NCBI RefSeq assembly: GCF_026153205.1 | Contig: NZ_JAPFBW010000002.1 | Coordinates: 124,001 to 188,000, forward strand | Length of the DNA stretch: 64,000 bases | Direction of reading: 5' to 3' | DNA from: Aquabacterium sp. A7-Y | GTDB taxonomy: Bacteria; Pseudomonadota; Gammaproteobacteria; Burkholderiales; Burkholderiaceae_C | Shown: piece by piece, positions 25,333-32,224 of the stretch | Position numbering within the stretch: the stretch's first letter is position 1 | How the letters are laid out: each line of letters opens with the position of its first letter | Position numbers and translations under genes: made by a program | Notes under the pieces: model-generated | The model's database searches: none | What the model saw: the letters and a program-made list of their open reading frames with translations, nothing else | Told to the model about the DNA's origin: nothing

Positions 25333-26349
25333 TCAAATCGCCCACATGAGCGCGATAGCAACTGCGGCGGCGCCGGAAATGCCCAAAGCGATCTGATACT
25401 GGCGGAGTGTGTCGCGCAGATCGGCGATGGTTCCCTGAGCTATCTCCAGATCCTCAGTTAGCTGCGTCGCCTTATCTGAACTCTCCGTGGCTCGGTTGTT
25501 GACGTCGTCAAGCTCGATGTTCAAAAGAGACACCTGCTTCTCCATCTCATCAATTTGAGCCGAATGCCTTCTTTCGGCAGCCTTAAACGTGATGAGATCT
25601 GAATTGGCTTGCACCAACTTCTTCTGTTCCTCCTCCAGCGCATGTTGCACTTCCCCGAGCCTCTTTAAAAGATACGCAGCTGAGCTAGGGTTGCTAAGAA
25701 CCACGGCCTGTAGGAAACCACTCTCTGCTTCAAGCATTCGTTTGATTCCTTGTCGATAGTCCTCTTCTAGCTCGTCAGTCGTACTCGAACCAGCGTGCCT
25801 GTACATAAGCCGAGGATGAATTGACACCTCGATCATCGGTATGCCAAGACGGCGGATCTCGTCGTGCTTGACGGGGTCGACCAAATGGGCCTTGTGGATT
25901 TCTATATAAACTTCTCCCGCCCATTTCAAGCCAAGTTCAGAAGGTTCCTCGGCCTCGAATCGCAGGTAAACGTCCGCGCGGTAGGGGCCTCGGGCGTGAG
26001 GAATCTCCTTCTCAGTTTCCCCATGACTGACAACGATCCGGTGATCGCCGTATTTCCCGAGGCTGAGGCGAGTTCGGGTAATCGACGCTACCGCTTCTTT
26101 GAATAGCAGGTGCTCAAGCGATTCTCCTGGACCGCCCGGTCCTCCCTCGTCAGCGCCATCCTTGAAACGAAAGTGCGGACGTCCGGGCCCGATGACATGC
26201 TCAAGCGGTTTCCGATGACCTTCCGGGTGTAGCGTAAAGAACTTCTCCGGTGAAGGGCCGCCGCGGTACCTCTCTAGCCGCTCCCTGCGCACCTGGTAAG
26301 CCGACTTTCGGACGTACCCCCTTTGTCCGACGTACGCGTGATATTTCAT
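25333..26349 (-). CDS. CoiA-like nuclease domain fused to coiled coil and C-terminal membrane anchor
   Basis: A 338-residue protein. Residues about 75-190 resemble the restriction-endonuclease-like domain of competence CoiA relatives: YRADVYLRF (D126), then GEVYIEIHKAH (E150, K153), DPVKHDEIRRLGIPMIEV. Residues about 225-320 form a long coiled coil rich in Glu, Gln and Lys. The last 18 residues are hydrophobic (ALGISGAAAVAIALMWAI), a probable tail anchor in the inner membrane. This is an unusual combination. It lies 190 bp downstream of, and on the same strand as, an XRE/ImmA-type gene, and inside a defence-gene stretch. Nuclease activity is inferred, and a degenerate catalytic site is possible. 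Confidence 0.6.
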   Translation of the reverse strand: MKYHAYVGQRGYVRKSAYQVRRERLERYRGGPSPEKFFTLHPEGHRKPLEHVIGPGRPHFRFKDGADEGGPGGPGESLEHLLFKEAVASITRTRLSLGKYGDHRIVVSHGETEKEIPHARGPYRADVYLRFEAEEPSELGLKWAGEVYIEIHKAHLVDPVKHDEIRRLGIPMIEVSIHPRLMYRHAGSSTTDELEEDYRQGIKRMLEAESGFLQAVVLSNPSSAAYLLKRLGEVQHALEEEQKKLVQANSDLITFKAAERRHSAQIDEMEKQVSLLNIELDDVNNRATESSDKATQLTEDLEIAQGTIADLRDTLRQYQIALGISGAAAVAIALMWAI

Positions 26350-26568
26350 GTGAACGTGGCCCCCCCTGCGTTAACACCAAGCAGCCTGCTGCCTCTTGTT
26401 ACCATGGCGGCCGAGGAGTTCGGCCACGTCCCACCGTTAGAAGTGCTCAAGCCTGTGCACCGTGCAGACTCGTGCGTTCAGCTACTTCTGTTTCTCGAGC
26501 CTAAGAACCGAGCGCGAGCAAGAGATTTGCGCGTTGACCTACTTTCCGCCCTCAATCAACTGAAGTGA
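26323..26568 (+). CDS. Possible small protein antisense to flanking genes
   Basis: A plus-strand frame of up to 81 residues fills the gap between two minus-strand genes and overlaps both ends. The segment EVLKPVHRADSCVQLLLFLEPK looks protein-like, but there is no ribosome binding site before either the TTG at 26323 or the ATG at 26404. It could equally be untranslated DNA between 26350 and 26538. Confidence 0.2.
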   Translation: MSDVRVIFHVNVAPPALTPSSLLPLVTMAAEEFGHVPPLEVLKPVHRADSCVQLLLFLEPKNRARARDLRVDLLSALNQLK

Positions 26569-27648
26569 AGGTTTCCGCGACGGAAGCGGGTTCGAAGTAC
26601 CGCCTGACAGAGCGGTTATCGCTAAGCCAAAGACCAGCTGGTCCAGGTCTTCGGCATGAACCGCCAGTGCATCGGCGATGATCGCCTTGCTTACACCTTC
26701 CTCCCGAAGCGCTGCGAAGACCTTTGCGAGCATCTGAGAGGTTTCGCGCGGTGCTTCCCTAGGTTCCTTCTTGCGAAAGCCCCGCTGCGCAATTTCGATG
26801 CACAGGGTACGGTAGTGCCAGTCAGAGACAAGCCCCACGTCGTGTAGCCGATATGCGAGAGCCGCCACTGACACTGTCCAATAAGCTTTAAGCCGAACAA
26901 GTTGATCGACCGTTGCCATGTGCGGCGCGTTTGCGAGGACGCTTGCCCTTGGCATCAGAAACGCAGATGCAAACGCATTTGCCTCTCGCTCAACTTCTTG
27001 ACCCTTCGCACCAGCATGGCGATGCAGAACCAGGTGACCCAACTCATGAGCGGAGTCAAACCTGCTGTGCTCACACGACTTATTTGTGTTAAGGAACACA
27101 AATGGGGTCTTGCCGTGCCACATCGAGAAGGCGTCGAGCTGCTCGGTGTCGATTGAGAGGGAAAATACTCGCACACCCTTCGCCTCAAGAAGGTGAATCA
27201 TGTTCTTGACCGGCAGTTCACCTAGGCCCCAGAGTCGCCGCAGCGTCTCGGCCGCAGCCTCAGGACTAGGCTCTTGGCTAAGGTCTGGGAGATCAGCGGA
27301 AGGGAGATCAAAGCGAGCTTCAATCCACTCGTTCAACATCAAGGCGATTGCACCAGAACCAAGAGCCGATTCCCGCTGGCCGGCTGTCATCTTAGACATG
27401 GAGCGGAAACTCACGATGTCAGGTGAAATCTCTCCAAGATCGTCACCGAAGAAAAACTCAACGGGAAAGCGAAGCAATTCGGCCAGGGCGCGTAGCCTTT
27501 CCCTGTCGGGACGAAACTCGTCCCCTTCGTAAGCAGTTACTGAGCGGACTTCCACGCCAAGAAGGGATGCTAGCTTGGTTTTCGTCATCCCCCGCCGTCG
27601 CCGAGCAAGGCTGAGGCGCTTAGGATTGAATTCAAGTCTGGTACTCAT
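26539..27648 (-). CDS. XRE-family regulator fused to ImmA/IrrE-type metallopeptidase
   Basis: A 369-residue protein. Residues about 10-66 are a helix-turn-helix of the XRE type (LSLARRRRGMTKTKLASLLG, VTAYEGDEFRP). Residues about 140-240 are the ImmA/IrrE zinc peptidase: HELGH at 201-205 plus E222 in EREANAFASAFLMP. Such proteins bind DNA and cleave a repressor or antitoxin on stress, as in phage induction or toxin-antitoxin control. Its ATG overlaps the stop of the upstream 218-residue gene (ATGA), so the two are co-translated. The tail after about 300 is family-specific. Confidence 0.9.
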   Translation of the reverse strand: MSTRLEFNPKRLSLARRRRGMTKTKLASLLGVEVRSVTAYEGDEFRPDRERLRALAELLRFPVEFFFGDDLGEISPDIVSFRSMSKMTAGQRESALGSGAIALMLNEWIEARFDLPSADLPDLSQEPSPEAAAETLRRLWGLGELPVKNMIHLLEAKGVRVFSLSIDTEQLDAFSMWHGKTPFVFLNTNKSCEHSRFDSAHELGHLVLHRHAGAKGQEVEREANAFASAFLMPRASVLANAPHMATVDQLVRLKAYWTVSVAALAYRLHDVGLVSDWHYRTLCIEIAQRGFRKKEPREAPRETSQMLAKVFAALREEGVSKAIIADALAVHAEDLDQLVFGLAITALSGGTSNPLPSRKPSLQLIEGGK

Positions 27649-28301
27649 GCCTTTCGTCGAACCGCGACATCGATCTCCGGAAGCGTCGGGGCCGTAACCG
27701 CGACAGGCTCTCCGTCAAGCGGGAGGGGGCGCAGGAGGATCCGTTCCTGCCAGACTGACACTCTGCCGTCATGAGCCACGTCGAGCGGAAGCGACAACTC
27801 GGCGCGGATCTCGGCGTTCCTAGCATGGTGAACGAGAAGGATCCACGTAACCGGTTTGCCTTCCTCTTCATCATCCTGATCGGCGGAGACTGGCTCCAAG
27901 CCGGGAAGCCAATACTGCTGCCGATTCACCTCAAGCGCCTCTACTGTGGTGGGGCCCTTGGCGGAAGTCGTCGTCGGGGAGTCGTCGGCTCGACCCGTCG
28001 CCTCGCTCCCGGTGGCGACCGTGATGGCGATCGTGCCTTCAGGGTTCACGGTACGCGGCCAATTCTTCTGGTTGTTGCGAGTCCAACCTCGCAGCGCCAG
28101 TCCGTCCCTTAGGACTCTCACTGCTTCGCCCCAAGCTACAAAAGAGGGGTACAACGGAGGGTGATTGGCAGTGCAGTTGGCACGGGCGAGGTACCCGGCG
28201 CGCGCGGCCGTAAGCAGCACCTCCTCATCAAGCCCAAGTCGCTGGAGCGCTTGGGCGGCGGAGATCGAATCGCTGTGGAGTACTGTCTGCATGTAGAGCA
28301 C
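27645..28301 (-). CDS. Hypothetical partner of the XRE/ImmA-type protein
   Basis: A 218-residue protein; ATG 28292 is a second possible start. The N-terminus (about 10-75) reads like a small helical DNA-binding unit (SAAQALQRLGLDEEVLLTAA, then a conserved-looking GEAVRVLRDGLALRGW). A disordered, Thr/Ser-rich linker follows, and a beta-rich C-terminal half contains ILLVHHARNAEIRAELSLPL. I do not recognise it. The 4-bp overlap with the metallopeptidase gene argues for a two-gene unit in which one protein controls the other, as in ImmA/ImmR-like or toxin-antitoxin pairs. Confidence 0.6.
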   Translation of the reverse strand: MLYMQTVLHSDSISAAQALQRLGLDEEVLLTAARAGYLARANCTANHPPLYPSFVAWGEAVRVLRDGLALRGWTRNNQKNWPRTVNPEGTIAITVATGSEATGRADDSPTTTSAKGPTTVEALEVNRQQYWLPGLEPVSADQDDEEEGKPVTWILLVHHARNAEIRAELSLPLDVAHDGRVSVWQERILLRPLPLDGEPVAVTAPTLPEIDVAVRRKA

Positions 28302-29344
28302 CTCGGTGGACTTCCTGAAATCCTACCACAAATGAGGTTGAAAAACAGGAAGTGACGAGCGGCGGCCCCGTCGGGCACCGGTGGCTTCGCACGGCGAAGT
28401 GCGAACCTTTGAGCGCCAGATTTATTGCGCAGCAATCGTGTGTGGGCGGTCGTCTCAACCGGCATGGAAGGGAACGCCCACAGACAAACAGCTTGGGGGG
28501 TACACGGCAGATCAAGCGCCGGCTGCGCTTAGCGGCGGAGTTGCTGCGATATTGGGAGGGTTTGGAGAACCGCTCAACCCAGTCCCTATGGTCCTTCCTG
28601 CTCCAGCAGTGGTTGGGAACTGGGACGATGAAACGGAAGGAGGCATAGACACGGGCCGAGGCCTCACACCACCCCGCAGCGAACCGCTGGACCCGCAGGA
28701 GCTTGAGAGGAAGGTTTGCCTTAGCCCCCTTCTCCTCCACCAGAATACGACGCCCAACCGCTCTCGGTTGGGCGTTTTGCTTTGGGCGTTTCCCGCGCCA
28801 ATGCGGGCTTGCGGGCCGTTCTGCCTGTGCCACGGGTTCGGCACTTTGGGCCGGTTTTGGCCTCAGTTCGATTCCGTCCTGCTCTCTCTTCTCTAAAAAA
28901 GAGACTACTTCTTCTAGCCGGCACAAGGAGAAGTCCTTTGGCGACGCGGACTTACACGCGTGTCGAATAGAGCGGTTGCAAACTGTCTTGGTGGACCAGA
29001 GATAGAGAAAACCGAGCCAGCGGACGCGAGGCAACATTTCATTCTGGCGATCACCTAAAACGAACATCCCCGGACGGACACCGACCGTTACCTCGGGCAG
29101 TAGAGGGTGGGGTAGCGTGACTCACGACGAGAACGCGCCGTACAACGCTCAATGCTGGTTAAGGTGCGTGCGTCTTGTGTCCGCCCAATGCACGGTTTGA
29201 GACCGCGGACGGCTTGCTGTGAGTTCGTCGGAACTCGACCCTCGAAGTTCGTGCAGTAGGGTCAATCGGCGAGATCACCAGCAACGCACGGGCGAACATG
29301 TAGAAGTCCGGAAGCCTTGCGGCGTTGCCACGCACTGCGACAAC
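28302..29344. other. About 1 kb without a recognisable gene, containing an orphan terminator
   Basis: It lies between divergent genes. Plus-strand frames at 28352-28648 and 28381-28896 show no recognisable protein and no ribosome site. A strong intrinsic terminator at 28751-28778 faces right, so a plus-strand RNA starting near 28.3-28.4 kb is likely, either a small RNA or a short unrecognised gene. A smaller hairpin, TTCGCAC / GTGCGAA, is at about 28385-28404. Confidence 0.4.
28751..28778 (+). terminator. Intrinsic (Rho-independent) terminator, plus strand
   Basis: Perfect 10-bp GC-rich stem CGCCCAACCG / CGGTTGGGCG with a CTCT loop, followed directly by TTTT. This is the best terminator in the window, and it has no convincing gene upstream on the same strand. 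Confidence 0.8.
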
Positions 29345-31054
29345 ATGTTCTTTCGAACTCACCCCCAGCTACTCCGGCCCATCCACAGCCTACTGAGCGA
29401 GCCATTTCAGTTCGCCGCTGGCGCCAGCGTTGGCGGCCAACTGAAGGAGAGGCTGGCCGGTCGGGGCGACATTGAATCCCTGGCCAAGCTCGCAAACTTC
29501 TATGACCGCGAGCGGACCCGAGTAGAGGCGACGTTGTTCGACACGAGGTTCGAACTGGAGCGCAGCCTTTCAGCCATCATCCCTCCAGGGGCGCAGCTCC
29601 ATTCAGTTTGTCGAGCTACCTTCTCAGGTGAAGTTCCGCGTCTCGGCGACCTCGACGGAGGAGCATATTTGGCGCACGTGAGCGTTCAGTGTCAGCTGGA
29701 ACGCCTATACGACCATTTGGAGTTACGGCAAATGGGGCACGGCGACCCTCTTCGGCACCCCGCTGTGCTCGCGCTGGTTCGCCTCCTGATGTTAAATGAG
29801 GCCCTTGCGCTGTGTCTGTCGGGCATTGCCAAGGTGACTTGGCAGCACGGAACGTTTCTATTTGAGCCAGCTGATGAGACGGCCAGAGACACGTTACGGG
29901 CTACGTGGTTTGCGCGCTGTGCAGATCAAGGCAGCCATGCCGCTACCGCCGTAATGACAAAGCAACTGGCCGAGGCTGGGCTGGGCAAGGTCGACGAGCT
30001 CTCCCTGCTTGTCGCTCGCATTCTGGATCAGGATCTGACGATCCCATGGCTGCGCCTCGGGCAGAAGGGGCACTCGCTCAAAAGCATCGTAGAGATTCAT
30101 GAGGCGGTGTGTCTTGTCGCAGTGCTACTGGTCTCGTTCGTCCAAGGAAGGACCGTGAAGATGTCGCGGCAGGAACTCGGACAACGGGGCCTCGACTACA
30201 GTTCGGTTTCCCGAATTCTGCAAAGGCAGTCCTACGCCCTGGTGACCGACCGGTTCGTAACGCGGGACGGAGACTCCTTGACGGTTCGAGTCGAGGCGGC
30301 CTCAAAAGGACTGCGTGCGTATTTCTCCGCACTCGCCAAAGAATTCGACGAAGTAGATGAACTGCGAGAGCATGTGGGGGGGAAGTTCTTCGAGCGAGAG
30401 CACATTCGCGCTCGCATCGAAAGCGACCCTCGGTACAACGCCCGCTATCGCGTGCTAGCAGGTTTCGATCGCCATACGGTCCTGGACAAGGTGCCCAGTG
30501 AATGCGACATCGAGTTTGTGATCCATGACACGGTGCTCAAGCACTATTACTTTGTGCAGGCAAAGCATTCGCTGCTCGGTGAGAAAGCATTCCTCAACGC
30601 AGCGGTTCAAGCTGCCCAGAAGGATCTCAAAAAAGGCATTAACCAACTGCGCGAGGCGAGACGTTTGCTCTCCAACAAATTGCTGGGTCGGACTCTCGCA
30701 GACCGTGGTATCGCGGACGCCTCGACGGCGAACAGTAGCTTTGTGCTTCTACACAACATTGCACAGTTCGACTTTCAGAGCACTAGCGACAATATCGCCC
30801 TTTACGACTGGGCTACATTCCGCAATCTTCTGTTGGATGCAGAGGTAGCTTTCGGTCCGTCTAATCGGCCTCTAACCCTTGTGCGGATGGAGAAGCCGTT
30901 GTGCTTGCGCGATCCTCAAGACGTGATCCGCGCGCTCCTTTGCGAGCACCCTGCATATCAGGGTATGAAAAGCCAAGTTTGGGCCACGGAGCGGGGGGCC
31001 ATTGAATATGAAATCGATGGGGTGCGCTGTATCGTCGAAGGGCTGGGAATATGA
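29345..31054 (+). CDS. Putative defence protein with C-terminal PD-(D/E)XK nuclease-like domain
   Basis: A 569-residue protein from ATG 29345; the frame extends to 29219 but that part is not protein-like. The first about 370 residues are mostly helical with a hydrophobic patch (VCLVAVLLVSFVQG) and a segment like a winged helix (SRQELGQRGLDYSSVSRILQ). The C-terminal part has the core of a restriction-endonuclease fold: SECDIEF (D388), then a strand YYFVQAKHS with Q405-x-K407, then a helix containing Q-rich repeats. The cut specificity and trigger are unknown. The following gene is on the same strand 18 bp away and probably its partner. Confidence 0.6.
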   Translation: MFFRTHPQLLRPIHSLLSEPFQFAAGASVGGQLKERLAGRGDIESLAKLANFYDRERTRVEATLFDTRFELERSLSAIIPPGAQLHSVCRATFSGEVPRLGDLDGGAYLAHVSVQCQLERLYDHLELRQMGHGDPLRHPAVLALVRLLMLNEALALCLSGIAKVTWQHGTFLFEPADETARDTLRATWFARCADQGSHAATAVMTKQLAEAGLGKVDELSLLVARILDQDLTIPWLRLGQKGHSLKSIVEIHEAVCLVAVLLVSFVQGRTVKMSRQELGQRGLDYSSVSRILQRQSYALVTDRFVTRDGDSLTVRVEAASKGLRAYFSALAKEFDEVDELREHVGGKFFEREHIRARIESDPRYNARYRVLAGFDRHTVLDKVPSECDIEFVIHDTVLKHYYFVQAKHSLLGEKAFLNAAVQAAQKDLKKGINQLREARRLLSNKLLGRTLADRGIADASTANSSFVLLHNIAQFDFQSTSDNIALYDWATFRNLLLDAEVAFGPSNRPLTLVRMEKPLCLRDPQDVIRALLCEHPAYQGMKSQVWATERGAIEYEIDGVRCIVEGLGI

Positions 31055-31072
31055 GATTGTTCAAGGTTTCAA

Positions 31073-31807
31073 GTGCATGCCGCTGCAGCGGCCAAGATAT
31101 TGATGCGTTTCATCAGCGGGGTGGAAGTGACGACACAGACTGAAAGACAGGCGGGCAGAGGCGTCGCTAAACCGACTGTGGCAGCCTCAGTTGAGCAGTC
31201 GGTCGTCGAGTCGATCGATGTAATCGCAGACGTGACAGACTGGGCTATTGGAGCAGTGTTTAACGAAGCGGTGCTTGGCGAGATACCAATCGTGAAGACT
31301 GCGGTCTCAGTGCTCAAAGTCAGCGACACCATCCAGAAGCAGCGGCTCATGCGCAACTGCATCGCGTTCCTCCATGCCTGCAAGGATTCGGAGGAAGAGA
31401 AACGCGCAAAGCTGTGGAAACGGCTCTGGAGCGAGGACAAAGCCGTTGATTTCGCAGACACGATTCTGCTGGTGCTCATGGACAGCGAAAAGCCGTTCAA
31501 GGCAGGGGTGGTCGGGAAGTTGATGGCGGCTCTCGCCCGCGGCGACATCACGTACGAGCAGTGTGACGCGCTGATCCACATTGTTTACCGCGCTTCGATA
31601 CCGGCACTCCAGGCGCTGCCTGTCGCCTGTCAGCGCAGCGGAGGCAAGACGCGGCTGGACGATGACTTCAGCAGTGAAGGTCTTCTGCTGTCAATGGGCA
31701 TTGCCTATCGGTTCGGTACTGCTCTGCGCCTTAGTCCGTTGGGAGCACTGCTCTACCGGCATGGGTTCGGTGGAACGATCGCTGACGAAGAAGACATGAG
31801 AACCTAG
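31073..31807 (+). CDS. Conserved-type protein of unknown function, partner of the nuclease-like gene
   Basis: About 244 residues from GTG 31073; ATG 31103 is an alternative. The region EIPIVKTAVSVLKVSDTIQ, then MRNCIAFLHACKDSEEEKR, then KPFKAGVVGKLMAALARGD matches a pattern I know from small prokaryotic proteins near defence genes: an IPIVG-type membrane-interacting helix followed by a helical bundle. I cannot name the family. It ends 14 bp before the start of the open frame carrying the Tae4-like remnant, so an insertion boundary may lie here. Confidence 0.55.
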   Translation: MHAAAAAKILMRFISGVEVTTQTERQAGRGVAKPTVAASVEQSVVESIDVIADVTDWAIGAVFNEAVLGEIPIVKTAVSVLKVSDTIQKQRLMRNCIAFLHACKDSEEEKRAKLWKRLWSEDKAVDFADTILLVLMDSEKPFKAGVVGKLMAALARGDITYEQCDALIHIVYRASIPALQALPVACQRSGGKTRLDDDFSSEGLLLSMGIAYRFGTALRLSPLGALLYRHGFGGTIADEEDMRT

Positions 31808-31821
31808 ATTCGACGAGATGA

Positions 31822-32160
31822 CGGGGACCCAACGCTAGCGGCAGCAGCAAATCGGGGCGCATTGCCATCAAGCGCGGTGAGTACAAAGGCAAACCCATCG
31901 AGCCAGGTCAAGCCAAGCTGGCTCATATGCTCGCAGACGCCGCCTACTTCGGCGCACCGGAGACGTTCAAGAAGGTGGATGGCGAAGCAGGCATCGGCAC
32001 CCGCAAGGGCGTGGTGTCATTCTGGAACATTCCGGGCTACTACCTCAATGGCACGGGAGGGCACATCGACATCGTGGCTCCCTCAATTGGCACCCTTCAG
32101 ACCTGCGGCTCCGGCTGTTTCTGGAACTCTTCAAAGGTCTGTTTCTGGCCCTTGGCTTGA
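31822..32160 (+). pseudogene. tae4: 3' remnant of a Tae4-like T6SS amidase effector gene
   Basis: The frame is open from 31822 to TGA 32158-32160 without a proper start. It reads as the C-terminal about 100 residues of a Tae4-type peptidoglycan amidase: HMLADAAYFGAPETFKK, KGVVSFWNIPGYYLN, GTGGHIDIVAPS with the catalytic-type His after GG, and a Cys/Trp-rich end GCFWNSSKVCFWPLA. The N-terminal part that should carry the nucleophilic Cys is missing. A diverged copy of the last 51 bp lies at 42883-42933. Family assignment is by motif and memory. Confidence 0.65.
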
Positions 32161-32161
32161 C
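32111..32161 (+). repeat. Imperfect 51-bp direct repeat, copy 1 (amidase 3' end)
   Basis: It begins CCGGCTGTTTCTGGAACTCT and ends in CCCTTGGCTTGAC. About 45 of 51 positions match the copy at 42883-42933 in the same orientation. The two copies bracket 10.7 kb. Confidence 0.7.
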
Positions 32162-32224
32162 CGGTTGACCCGAGCAATTGGGGTGGCGGCGAAGCAACCA
32201 GCTTGCTCGATCAACAAGCAGGTC

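Noticed and set aside
28725-28750. Possible 3' end of a tmRNA or tRNA (ends in CTCCACCA) just before the terminator
   Set aside because: There is no T-loop sequence, no acceptor-stem partner and no tag-coding region upstream. Kept only as an unexplained transcript end.
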